Positions 11,894-22,738 of a stretch of 64,000 nt of DNA are shown piece after piece (position 1 is the first letter of the stretch; each line of letters opens with the position of its first letter). The position numbers and the translations under genes are program-made. Under the pieces are notes generated by a model. It ran no database searches, was not told the DNA's origin, and was given only the letters and a program-made list of their open reading frames with translations. The stretch lies in NCBI GenBank assembly GCA_949317995.1, contig OX439038.1:72612659-72676658 (forward strand). The letters run 5' to 3'. The DNA comes from Acholoe squamosa (lineage: Eukaryota; Annelida; Polychaeta; Phyllodocida; Polynoidae).

Positions 11894-12478
11894 CGTGAAT
11901 AGGCAATTTTAAACGGCCAATACAATATTCAAGTCTATTGAGTATTTGTAGGGCACCAAATTGTTGGTTTTGGACCCTCACCCAAGAAGCAAGATCTACC
12001 TGTTAGCATCAAGTTGGTAGCATCACTCAGGAGTCAGGCGCGGATCCAGAGGGGGGGGGGGGGGTCCCCAAAGCAAAGGTGCCCACCCAAGATGTCCACT
12101 TTGTACAAGTATGCCCCAATTCATGACCCCTATCCCTGGGCTGCATGGAACCTCAATAGGGGGGAATAACTACCGCAATACCAGCATGTGTGCAAGAATA
12201 GGCTCCTTGTGCGCCTTTAATAGGATGAGAATAAGTTGAGAGCAAAATCTTCCCAATACTCCCCATGAATTCAAAAGTGGTTATTGGGGGACGTCATAGG
12301 TACACATAGCCTAGGTTTTCGAATTTTCAAAATCGATTGAACAGAACAAAAGTATTTGATATTAAATTTTTCCAACAGATCTACAAAGTCTGGGTGAGTC
12401 TTATACATGGGGTATTACAGTTGTACCCCGTAGTAGACTGGGGCCTGGGATAGACTAGTAACTAGTGTTACCGTAAAT

Positions 12479-12690
12479 TCCTTTGTACATTGTATAAGCC
12501 GCACCCTCTAATAAGCCACACCCTGAGTTTGATAGAAGGCTATAAGCCTCATCTGGGGCTTGGAAAGTGGCATTTGCATACTGTTCTATGGTGTATAAAA
12601 CCCTCCTTTAAGCCGCACCACTTCTTTGGACTGATCCTACAAGCCTACCTTTTAATTGGGTTCTGGTATAAGCTCATACGAGAAATTTTA
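12479..12690 (+). repeat. Degraded TACCGTAA-type element
   Basis: Starts TACCGTAAATTCC and contains TATAAGCCGCACC, CACCCTGAGTTTGATAG and CTGGGGCTTGG, which are diverged versions of the 26,303-26,463 element. No clean right end is visible. Confidence 0.45.
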
Positions 12691-12744
12691 CGTAGCCGAC
12701 TTAGCAAAGTCAGCCCAGTCCAGCCTCACACTTCTTGTATCATA

Positions 12745-12905
12745 TTCTTGGAGGCATCAGTGACGTCACAGCAACCAGCACAGCTCTGATCAGGCTTATC
12801 TTGCCACAGAAAAGATCTAGAACACCTATGTCAAAATGCATTTCAAAATGTGAAGGTATCCAAAATTGACATCACACATTTGATGCATTATTTTCTAATC
12901 ACAAT
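12745..12905 (+). repeat. Interspersed repeat shared with 49,213-49,447
   Basis: Shares CAGCAACCAGC, TCAGGCTTAT, AAATGCATT and TTGATGCA in the same order with the distal copy. It is noncoding and its class is unknown. Confidence 0.55.
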
Positions 12906-12999
12906 AGAGTATTTTCACGTGACGTCAATTTGCAGTGCATCATGGGGATAGAGATCCCCAACTGGACACTCTACTCACGCTATCATAGAGACTGAACTG

Positions 13000-13640
13000 T
13001 GGTGATCTACTACCCTGTACAAAATTCCGAATTTCTCTCAATCCTGTGGTTTAATCCTAAAGTATTTTTACCCAAAATAGTAGAGGTCTAGAGGAGTATG
13101 CAAAACTACGAATTGTGAATGTGCGATTTATATAAATGATGAAATTTTTATGTGAAAGTGGAAGAATGTGCCGTACAGGATCAGCAGTGCTAGAGCAGTG
13201 GGTGTGTGGCTTGCTTCATGCAAGTCACTGAGGCGATCTACTTCCCTGTACATAATTCGGAATTTCTCTCGATCCTTTGGTTTAATCCAAAATTCCCTTT
13301 TACCACTTATAGTACAGATTTGGGGGGGGGGGCATGCGAAATTAAGAATTATTAATGTGCAATTTATATAAATATTGAAAAATGTATGTGAAAGTGGAAG
13401 GTTAGCCTGCACAAGATGTGACAGTGAGTGGCTAGCTTCACTGTGGCAATCTACTACCCTGTACAAAATTTGGAATTTCTCCTTACCCTGAGGATTAATC
13501 CAAAAATATTTTTCACCACTAATAGTAGAGATTTAGAGGAGCATGTGAAACTAAGAATTATGAATTTGCAATTTATATAAAAGTGGAATGATGTCTGCTT
13601 TAACCCAGAGTGCAGTGAGTGTGCTACCCTTGTTTATACG
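13000..13640 (+). repeat. Three-unit tandem repeat (~215-230 bp)
   Basis: Units begin near 13,004, 13,235 and 13,447. Each has GATCTACTACCCTGTACA, a GGAATTTCTC-like segment, TTTAATCC, TAGTAGAG and a GCAATTTATATAAA stretch. The third unit is shorter. Noncoding. Confidence 0.75.
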
Positions 13641-13711
13641 GACTTAGCAGGATTCACTGTTAGCCAATGACATAATCCCAACTATTCACTGCGGCCCTCT
13701 CGGGGGCCAAC
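13637..13711 (+). repeat. Left half of a repeat interrupted by a TIR element
   Basis: Matches 27,574-27,645 (GACTTAGC-GGATT, AATGA-ATAATCCCAAC, CTCTCGGGGG). The second half resumes at 15,198-15,283 (CCCATCTGATAG, AATGGCCGCGCCCAT) beyond the 13,712-15,197 element. The uninterrupted relative at 27,574-27,742 therefore serves as an empty-site reference. Confidence 0.7.
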
Positions 13712-15197
13712 TACCGTAATCTCCCGCGTAGAAGGCGCGTCTTCTACGCCAAACAAAATGCTGCTGGGTCTTATACGCGGGAGGGTAATTGCCTTGAGTT
13801 GGGGGTGCGCCTTATACGCGGGTTTTTCCAACATCTCATTTGGGAAAATGCGCTGATGACAGCTTGAACTCATAGCGCCAGCACCGCGGCAGACCGGGAG
13901 GTGTCGACGCGCTCGCCGGGGATAAGGCCCACCATGTGCCCGTGACAGCTTGAACTCATATAGCCAGCAGCGCGGTAGGCCGAGCCCCCTGCCGACTCTA
14001 TTTCCTACGGGAGCGGCAGAGCGCAGATGCATTTGTTGTAGTCTAAAATTCGGTACCAATGGTACCGAATGATTTTTAACACATTTCCCCTTTATGCATG
14101 GCTTCCAAATTTCATCCATACAACTATGGCACACTTTACTTGCTACTTCTGCTTGGATGGAAAGATGTGAGCTTTAATTCAGTTTTAAATCATCTTTTTA
14201 TATCTCCTGGCTGGAGCAAAGGCCCTGCTCTGGCACTGTGCCAAGATCAAGGTTGCTGCCTAAAATTTCTAAATTTTACTAAAATATGAATAACAAAGAC
14301 TATAAAACTAAAGATTAATTACTGCATTGGCAAAATCACATGTTTAATTAAGTATGTGAGAAGTTTCAAGTAGGAGAGTGAGGGGAAAGTTTATTTTCAC
14401 ATGAGTTTTTTGTTGTCTATGAGCCCATCCAACTTTGCTGTCAGCCGTTAGCGGGAGCGATAGGCTGTCATCGTCTGGCCTAGCAGCGCGGCAGACCGGG
14501 AGGTGTCGATGGGCGCTCGGCGGGGAATACACCGACCGTGTGCCGATGACAGCTTGAACTCATATAGCCAGCACCGCGGCAGACCGGTCGCTGTAGATTT
14601 GCTCGGCGGGTTTGACGCCGACCGTCACACCGTGTGCCGATGATAGCTTGAACTCATATAGCCAGCAGCGCGGCAGACCGGGAGGTGTCGACGGGCGCTC
14701 GGCGGGTTTGACGCCGGCCGTGTGCCGATGACAGCTTGAACTCATATAGCCAGCAGCCGGTCGGTGTAGATTTGCTCGGCGGGTTTGACGCCGACCGTCA
14801 CACCGTGTGCCGATGACAGCTTGAACTCATATAGCCAGCACCGCGGCAGACCGGGAGGTGTCGAAGGGCGCTCAGCGGGTTTGACGCCGACCGTGTGCCG
14901 ATGACAGCTTGAACTCATATAGCCAGCACCGCGGCAGACCGGTCGCTGTAGATTTGCTCGCCGTTTTTTTACGCCGACCGTGTGCCGATGACAGCTTGAA
15001 CTCATATAGGGGGGTGGGGAGGGGGGCGCCTTCTACGCGAAACAGCCCCCCTGTGAGTTGGGGGGGCGCCTTATACGCGGGTTTTTCTGGAAATCGATCC
15101 AGAAGAGGTACGTGCGCCTTCTACGTGAAAAGGCCTTCTCTGAGTTGGGGGGGCGCCTTCTACGCGAGCTGCGCCTTCTACGCGGGAGATTACGGTA
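13712..15197. mobile_element. Satellite-bearing TIR element, itself interrupted
   Basis: Left TIR TACCGTAATCTCCCGCGTA at 13,712; right TIR CGCGGGAGATTACGGTA ending at 15,197. The left part (to ~13,985) and right part (from ~14,445) carry satellite units on the minus strand (TATGAGTTCAAGCTGTCA with CACGGTCGGCGT and CTGCCGCG). About 450 bp of unrelated sequence (~13,985-14,445) lies between them. The sequence flanking the TIRs is continuous in the relative at 27,574-27,742, which supports these ends. No transposase, so non-autonomous. Confidence 0.8.
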
Positions 15198-15286
15198 GTA
15201 CCCATCTGATAGGTCTTATCAGTAGAGCTCGCTGGTAACATGCTCCAGCAATGGCCGCGCCCATATGACAAACTGCTACCTCGAAA

Positions 15287-15523
15287 TACCGTAATCTCCT
15301 GCGTAGAAGACGCGCTGCGCGTATAAGACGCACCCCAAACTCAGCACATGCATTTTCGCGTATAAGACGCACATTTTAAGGCTGAAATTTGTAAGATTAG
15401 TACATTTCTATAGTAAGATTACCCCTCGTATAAGACGCACCCCAAACTTCAGTAGATCCTATAAGACGCACCAGGCATTTATTTGGCGTAGAGGATGCGT
15501 CTTATACGCGGGAGTTTACGGTA
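15287..15523 (+). mobile_element. 237-bp TIR MITE, copy 1
   Basis: TACCGTAATCTCCTGCGTA at the left, CGCGGGAGTTTACGGTA at the right. The interior has GTATAAGACGCACC words and ATTTCTATAGTAA-ATTACCCC. Sister copies are at 21,305, 22,739 and 28,689. Confidence 0.85.
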
Positions 15524-17186
15524 CTTGGGATCTCCACCAGGGCCGCTTTTCACTGAAAACTCTATGTGATTTGACCCAATAGTATTGATCTAGGCTAGAC
15601 TAGAGTCTAAGCCAGCCTAGGCTAGAGGTTCACATGATACATTTGTACATGGCCTTATCTTGGATTGGTCACTGTGCCTACACACAAGTACATGGCTAAT
15701 GACGGTAAAAAGAGATGGAGTGACGCAGGGCCTTTAAAAATTGACAGACAGCCAACCGGTAGTAATGTTCCAAAAATGCTACATTGAATGAAGGAAATTA
15801 TTCCATTGAACGAAAGTTTCTCTTGATATCATGGTCTTGTAGACTCTGGCCCGAGAAAAGGGTGATCATATTTGAGAAAGTCACGTCACCCCCCCCCCAT
15901 GTGTACTTAATGCAATGCGTCCAAATTATCGCAGGATCGGGGCGATTCAATTTTTGATAAGGTGGAACTCGATCAGTTCAAGTGTCGAACCCGCTAAAAG
16001 TTTCACATAATAAACAATAAATATTTACTTAATTTGTACACAAATCTGTACGGTAATGGGTCATTTGAGGCAAAATGTGCTGATTCTAAGGTTTACTCTC
16101 TAAAGACCTTAATAATTGTCTGATTTACGAACTGGAAAAACTGACATGTAGCTTATCATCTGCACTTTTAGGCTAGTTAGGGTGAACTCTTTTGGTCCAT
16201 CAGGGGCCAAGGGGGGGTTCAAACCGACGAACACCCCGTAGTTACGGGCCTGGGCCCCTGTGTAATAGATACTAGAGTCAGTGTCTCAATAGATAAGATA
16301 GCAGTACAAGATATCAGCCTGTGGTTATTATGAAGATAACAGGCTAAGGGTCATACAGTGATACCATCAGTAGTGATAGTGGTGAGGGCACTGATCCAAT
16401 ACCCGTCCATAGGAGTTACTATACTATACATTACGGGTTCATTCACTTCAGTGGTCATTTGGACTTGGAGGAGTGGGAGTGGACTATAGTAGTGTAAGTA
16501 CCTCAATCTTCCATGTCTTGAAGCCGCACTCACATTTCAGCCCCAGCCAAACTTTATAAGGAGCTACAATCCTATCGGAGGCTTGAGGAATGCTGGTTTG
16601 GTACAGTTCAATAAGGCTAGATATCCACCCATAGGCCGCACATCTCCTTCGAGCTGATCCTACAAAGAAACAAACCGCAATTAGACACTGGTCCGGGTAA
16701 ATGTGGAATATTGTTATTTCCACGTCATCATGGTTCATAGAAGTAGACCTATGTTTGTGTTTTTGAATTGTCGGGGGGTGGGTGCTCTAAAAGACATAAT
16801 AACAGTATAGTTAAATGACCTGGGGAGGGTTTATGAGATTTGAGGCACCCCAAGTGTAGCACTCTGAATATTTGGGGGGGGGGGGGGTTAGAGGGAATCT
16901 AGAGTTAAAATTAGAAAAAAGTTAGATGTTATTTGTTTTAAGGTCAGACTTCCTTAGGCCAAATTCACTTTTATAGGCCGCTCTATAAGTCTCGTGATAA
17001 TTTCGCTAGAGTCCAGGTCAGTATTGAGTAGTGCTGACCTTTTGGACGTAGCTGACACCTGGACTAGTGACCAATGAACCCCAAATCCGACTTACCATTA
17101 CAAAGTCGCAGCAAGGCAAAACAATGGATGAGGTAACAAGGGTTTACCACACACGACCTCCATGGACTGATAAATACTAGATGTAC
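15524..17186. other. Noncoding, no feature recognised
   Basis: Unique-looking sequence with C/G homopolymer runs (15,886; 16,874) and no gene-like frame. Confidence 0.35.
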
Positions 17187-17923
17187 TCTAGGCTCGCGCT
17201 AGCCATTCGCCAGATCGCCAGTGGCGAATCAAACTACAATTTGGCTAACCATTTTCCTATTGGATTCGCCAGACTGGCTAATCCTTCTTCCAATTCACAA
17301 CTGGGAATATGATATATGGAGTGTAGCATACTGTTGGAAAGCTTATAACATGACAAAACCAGTCATATGCATTCCCTCTTCATACAAATGAATATGACAT
17401 TTCTGATTTTTCTCTTTAAAAATCTTGATAAAAAATTTTCTGATTTCTGATTAAATTGCTTAATATCTGTTTAGTGCTATACACAAATCTAGCCTATAGT
17501 TCAGCTCCTACTCAATGTTTCTGGGAGTAGCTGCCCATGTCCCCTTTCAAACAGTTTTCTGAAGAGACACTTTTGCACTTTCTTCCATCATGAAAAATAT
17601 ACCAAAAATTTTCAGAAACGTGGATGAACCCTTTAATGCCTAGCCTTATATTAAATCCATATCTATGTGGAGCTCTATCACCAAACTGAGCTGCATGTAA
17701 ACCCCCATTCAAAAGTGGAGAGATATTTAAAAGGTCTGATCATATTGAAATATCACTACCTTTGTAAATACTCTGTGGTACATGTACCTAGAAATAATAT
17801 GTTCTAATATTATATGAAGGTTGATCAGATCAATCTGGCTAATTGATTACATATCTGGCTAATCAAAAATGAGGCAAATTCGCCAGACTGGCTAACAGAA
17901 AATATGTACTAGCGCTAGCCTAG
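17187..17923. mobile_element. Candidate TIR element with GTAC flanks
   Basis: Begins TCTAGGCTCGCGCTAGCC and ends AGCGCTAGCCTAG. The subterminal words ATTCGCCAGA-TGGC occur inverted near both ends, and GTAC lies on each side (17,183-17,186; 17,924-17,927). About 737 bp, noncoding. Assignment rests on the inverted ends and possible 4-bp duplication only. Confidence 0.5.
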
Positions 17924-17944
17924 GTACTGCATGTTAGCATGTAC

Positions 17945-18898
17945 TACCGTAATCTCCCGCGTAGAAGGCGCGTCTACTACCCCAAACAAAATGCTGCTGG
18001 GTCTTATACGCGGGAGGTAAATTGCCTTGAGTTTGGGGTGCGCCTTATACGCGGGGTTTTCCAACATCTCATTTGGGAAAATGTGCCGATGACAGCTTGA
18101 ACTCATAGCGCCAGCACCGCGGCAGACTGGGAGGTGTCGACGCGCTCGCCGGGAATAAGGCCCACCATCCGCCGATGACAGCTTGAACTCATATAACCAG
18201 CAGCGCAGCAGCCTGGTCGGTGTACAGGCGCTCAGCGGACAATACGCCGACCGTGTGCCGATGACAGCTTGAACTCATATAGCCAGCAGCGCGGCAGCCC
18301 GGTCGGTGTACAGGCGCTCGGCGGGCATTACGCCGACCGTGTGCCAATGACAGCTTGAACTCATAGCACCAGCAGCGCGGCAGCCGCTGCTCGGCGGGTT
18401 TGACGCCGACCGTCACACCGTGTGCCGATGACAGCTTGAACTCATATAGCCAGCAGCGCGGCAGCCCGGTCGCTGTAGATTTGCTCGGCGGGTTTGACGC
18501 CGACCGTGTGCCGATGACAGCTTGAACTCATAGCACCAGTAGCGCGGCAGCCCGGTCGCTGTAGATTTGCTCGGCGGGCATTACGCTGACCGTGTGCCGA
18601 TGACAGCTTGAACTCATAGCGCCAGCAGCGCGGCAGCCCGGTCGCTGTAGATTTGCTCGGCGGGCAATACGCTGACCGTGTGCCAATGACAGCTTGAACT
18701 CATATAGGGGGTGGGGAAGGGGGGGGCGCCTTCTACGCGAAACAGCCCCCCTGTGAGTTGGGGGGGGGCGCCTTATACGCGGGTTTTTCCGGAAATCGAT
18801 CCAGAAGAGGTACGTGCGCCTTCTACGTGAAAAGGTCTTCTCTGAGTTGGGGGGCACCTTCTACGCGAGCTGCGCCTTCTACGCGGGAGATTACGGTA
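17945..18898. mobile_element. Complete satellite-bearing TIR element (954 bp)
   Basis: Left TIR TACCGTAATCTCCCGCGTA, right TIR CGCGGGAGATTACGGTA ending at 18,898. Subterminal iterations of the GCGCCTTATACGCGGG word lie at both ends. Between them are about seven minus-strand satellite units of 60-90 bp (landmark GATGACAGCTTGAACTCATA). This is the clearest full copy of the large class. Confidence 0.85.
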
Positions 18899-18953
18899 CA
18901 CATGAAGTGTAGTACATGCTAACATTATACCTTTGTAGTCTAAGGCATTGTAC

Positions 18954-19150
18954 TACCATAAGCTCCCGCATATAAGCCGCATCGTATACGCTGTGCCCTA
19001 GAATATCAGCCCAAAGTCTGGGTGCGTCTTATAGACGGGGTACTTTTCCTTTGGAACAGTACTAAATCTCCAAAAATGAAGCCCCAGGTGCGACTTATAA
19101 TCAGGTTGCAGTTTCTACACGGGATGTGTCGTACACGGGAGATCACGGTA
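18954..19150. mobile_element. Diverged 197-bp TACC-type TIR element
   Basis: Starts TACCATAAGCTCCCGCATA and ends GGGAGATCACGGTA. The interior has TATAAGCCGCATC and GGAACAGTACTAAAT, the latter shared with 30,089-30,337. Confidence 0.65.
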
Positions 19151-19974
19151 GTACCCATGCCTAGTGGTCTGTATTTACCGTAATCAATCTAAAGAGCACT
19201 CATATGTGGAGATAAGTTTGTGGGTGCTCGAAACCTAAAACAAAAATTGATTCTAATAAGCCCCCACCCCTAAACCTAAAATAATTCTAAAATCTTTAGA
19301 ATCTTAAAATCTCTCCCTCTATCTCTTTCTCTCTCCCCTGTACAGAACATCAAAATTCTCTTTCAACTTTAATCTCTGAACATCTGCTTTTATCATTGGT
19401 TATATTTTGAACTTTACATCATCTTAGAGAGTTTGAGGGAATACCTTTCAACCTGTTGTCATCAAAATTCTCTACAGTATGTATCCTCTGACACACAAAG
19501 ATTCCCTTCTCCCATATCTCAAAGTGGAAAGAGGCTTTTTGGAGTAATGTTTGCACAGTCAGAAGATGTAGGTAATTCTCACGTCACGGTAGCACTACCT
19601 AATATAACATACATTTGTCACAGAAGAGGATCAAGCCAAAATACACTCTGTTCTCGGAAGTAGAAAACAGGATAAAGACACGTGTACCAAATGTAAATTA
19701 ATGGCCAGCATATGGGCTTTGGCCACAAACCTTATTGCATTTCATGATCTTAGCTTTTTAATGGTGGACTAATTATGCAAATCCACCAATTATCGGTAGT
19801 AGCGAATATAGGTCAACTATTTTAAAGTTGTTTTATATTCAAACGTTTTCCTATTTCTTTTTTGTCTAGTATGAAACAAGTTCTCGTGAATTACAGTAAA
19901 GTGTTTGGCAACACTGTAGGAAGGTTTACTGAATAGTATAAAGTTAGACAAAATGTGGACTTCAGGCCACACCA
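19151..19974. other. Noncoding
   Basis: Pyrimidine-rich near 19,300-19,340; no exon or repeat recognised. Confidence 0.35.
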
Positions 19975-20411
19975 AATTAAAATATTGGTCTATGGATTTC
20001 CCGCTCCTTATTTTCCAAAAAAAAAAAATTTTAATTTTTTAAGAAAATTTATTGGTATATAGATTCTGCCCGCATCATTTTCTGGAAAATTACAATTTTT
20101 TTTTCTTTTTTCAAGGAGCTTACAGGATCGGTCAATAAAAGTATAGAAATGGCAGACCACTTATTGGATAGGTAAAGATGCCATCGGTTTCATTACATAG
20201 GCCTATTCTGCACTCAGGAAAAAAAAAAGAGAACATTTTCAGTAAGGGACCCCCTGCCACCAAAAAAAAAAAAATCGCCCTCTCCACATTTTGACTATGC
20301 AAAATCCATAGACAAATAAATTTTCCTAGAAAAAATAAAAATTTTGCCCTCCCTCCTCTTTTTCTAAAACAGATAATCCATATTAGACCAATTTTTTAAT
20401 TTGGTGTGGCC
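19975..20411. mobile_element. TIR element GGCCACACCAAATTAA, copy 1
   Basis: Begins GGCCACACCAAATTAAAA with TTGGTCTATGGATT and ends with the inverted counterpart (TTAATTTGGTGTGGCC). The interior includes GGAGCTTACAGGATCG and GGCAGACCACTTATTGG, shared with 50,076-50,418. About 437 bp with A-runs, noncoding. Confidence 0.7.
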
Positions 20412-21304
20412 TTAGTGCAGAGAGGACATGTCATTTTATTGCTGGCAGTAGCTCTTACATACAAACAGTGTTTACACATAGTCTAAGGTGTTTAAGGCAA
20501 TGTGACCAGGTCAAGCACTGTATGTTGGGGACAGCTTAGTGTGGTGTCTGAGTTCAACTCCTGGACCTCTCACACAGACATATTCCCTTGCATATGTGAA
20601 AGTGGGAAAAGTGATGATGTTAGTTCTGTTCTCTTAAGGTTTTTTAATGTATCAAGCTTGTGGAATCACGTACAGAGTTCCCATTGGTCAGTTAAAATTC
20701 AGTTAAACCCATTTTTCTTTAAAGGTCAGTTAAAAGTTAGTTAAGAAGATATTTTGGGGAAAAGTCAGGTAAAAATGGTGACTATTTTATGGGGGTGATT
20801 GTCAAGATTTCATGCAAATCTGCAAAATTTCTTTAACCTCCCTGCTTCAGGGCAGATGAATTTTTTCGTGAACCCCGTGAATTATCCAATATTTGGTCAG
20901 GTAAAAGCAAATAAATGTCAGTTAAAAGTCAGTTAAAACCATGACCTCTAAATCCTCCACCCCACACAAACTGACGCTACCACTCATAAAACAACTCCTC
21001 TAACACGGGACAATTATTGCTTTAACCACACTTCAGGAGAACACTTGTTATCAGAATTTATGACATTCTTTGAAATAATAGCGGTACATGAATGAATGTG
21101 ATCACACTGGTAGTGTATTGCTAATTATTACAAGACTTCTGTGATTTTGGTTGCTTTTTCTGGATATTCCCATGTACATACCTGTCGATATTGCACACCA
21201 TGATGCATGCATCAAGACTTTTGTAAGGAGGCATGTTATTCATGTAAAGAGGCATGTTATCCATGGATAACATGCCTCCTTACATGTCCTTACATGTCAT
21301 ATGT
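20412..21304. other. Noncoding
   Basis: Several CAGTTAAAAGT-type words at 20,690-20,935 and a perfect-looking hairpin around 21,230-21,290 (GAGGCATGTTATCCATG / GATAACATGCCTCC). No gene recognised. Confidence 0.35.
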
Positions 21305-21541
21305 TACCGTAATCTCCCGCGTAGAAGACGTGCTGCGCGTATAAGACGCACCCCAAACTCAGCACATGCATTTTCACGTATAAGACGCACCTCTTAGGGG
21401 TGAATTTTGTAAATTCAGTACATTTCTATAGTAAAATTACCCCTCGTATAAGACGCACCCCCAATTTCAGTACATCCTATAAGACTGCCCAGCATTTTGT
21501 TTGGCGTAGAGGACGCGTCTTATACGCGGGAGTTTACGGTA
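21305..21541 (+). mobile_element. 237-bp TIR MITE, copy 2
   Basis: TACCGTAATCTCCCGCGTA to CGCGGGAGTTTACGGTA, the same length as the copies at 15,287 and 22,739. Confidence 0.85.
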
Positions 21542-21835
21542 CATGTAAAAACATACAAAATTTTTCATTGCCAGGGTAGGGGTCAAACCTGCAGTCTCCT
21601 GATCCCAAATCCAACTCCCTATGCAGTGCGCCACAGGGACTAACGAGAATAGCAGCAGTAGAATTAAGATAGAATTGCACCACAGTGGTCAGAGCTGCCT
21701 GTCCCATAACTACATACCATATTTCCCCATTTATACGCCCAGGCTTGTATTAGTACTGTCTACTACCTAAACCTCCTTACTAAGTGGCAAATTGACCAGG
21801 CCTTAACACGAGGATATACGGTAATGCTGGACGCT

Positions 21836-22105
21836 TTCAAACCAAACCAACTGCTGCCAAGCGCCGAGGTGTGTGTACGATGGTCTAGTGGTCTGTGGCT
21901 CCCATAAGGGCGATGACTGCGGGACGCGTTCAAACCAAACCAAGCAAAGCCGGGCACTGAGGTGTGAGACCCGGTGGTCTAGTGGGTAGCACATTGTGCT
22001 CAGCTGCTAGAGGTAGGCGGGACGAGTCCCGATCCGGCGAATCTTTTTTTTTTTCATGTCCAAACCAAACCAACGGCTGCCGGCCGCCAAGATGTGTGTA
22101 CCGAT
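21836..22105 (+). repeat. SINE-like tandem with tRNA-type A-box words
   Basis: Three units start with TTCAAACCAAACCAA or a close match (21,836; 21,929; ~22,059). The first two continue into TGGTCTAGTGG, which resembles a pol III A box. The second unit then has GGGACGAGTCCCG, a weak B-box-like word, followed by a T-run of more than 10 (22,044-22,054) that could terminate pol III. I see no full cloverleaf, so this is a tRNA-related SINE cluster rather than a tRNA gene. Confidence 0.5.
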
Positions 22106-22738
22106 CGTGTACAATTTTTGTTTTCAACGTGAATTTATTGATTTTTTTATTGATTATCATGTAATAAAATAGAAGTTAATGGATATGTCATGACTTGTGA
22201 CTGATATCCAACAATAACATGTCCATTAATTACTTGTTCAATATAATAATGGTACATTCACAAATCAGTTTGCTTAATTTTATTGTAACAGTTCAGCTCA
22301 TTTGGACTACCACTGCTGTCGTAGGATGTGAGTGTGTTCTTCTAAAATATCAAGTTTTTGATATTAATAATATGGTGGTAGCAGGTTCAACGCTGATTTA
22401 CTTAAAAACAGCAGTAAACTATTCTTTGGAAATGGTTTTTGTCTACTTAAGAATTAGGCCAAGAATTATAAACTTCACTAATTGAGACTGAACGCTACAG
22501 TATTTCTGATGGTCCTAATGAGATAAAAATGTTCATAATCATTAACCCAATATTAAACAATAGCAGTAAAAATCAGGCATCATCAATAATCCTAATTAAC
22601 TGTGCTTGTCAGGTTATAAGACACTAAACGGTGTCCCCGATGCTCAGAATCCCACAATAATTACTGTAAAAACCTATGTATAAACAAACCTCACCCTTTC
22701 CAAGAGCCGAACCTGGAGCTGTTCCCTTTGTGCTCTTT
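22106..22738. other. Noncoding, AT-rich
   Basis: An 88-codon frame at 22,219-22,485 is hydrophobic but matches nothing I recognise and lacks exon signals. Confidence 0.35.

Noticed and set aside
13682-14134. 150-codon minus-strand frame
   Set aside because: Runs from the TIR and satellite into the foreign block; repeat-derived peptides dominate it.
14445-15010. Regularly spaced repeats resembling a CRISPR array
   Set aside because: Units are contiguous satellite copies without unique spacers, inside a eukaryotic TIR element.
21580-21645. tRNA-like stretch on the minus strand (TGGCGCACTGCATAGGG and GGTTTGACCCC words)
   Set aside because: The A- and B-box-like words are present, but acceptor and anticodon stems do not pair, so no functional tRNA is called; at most a SINE relic.
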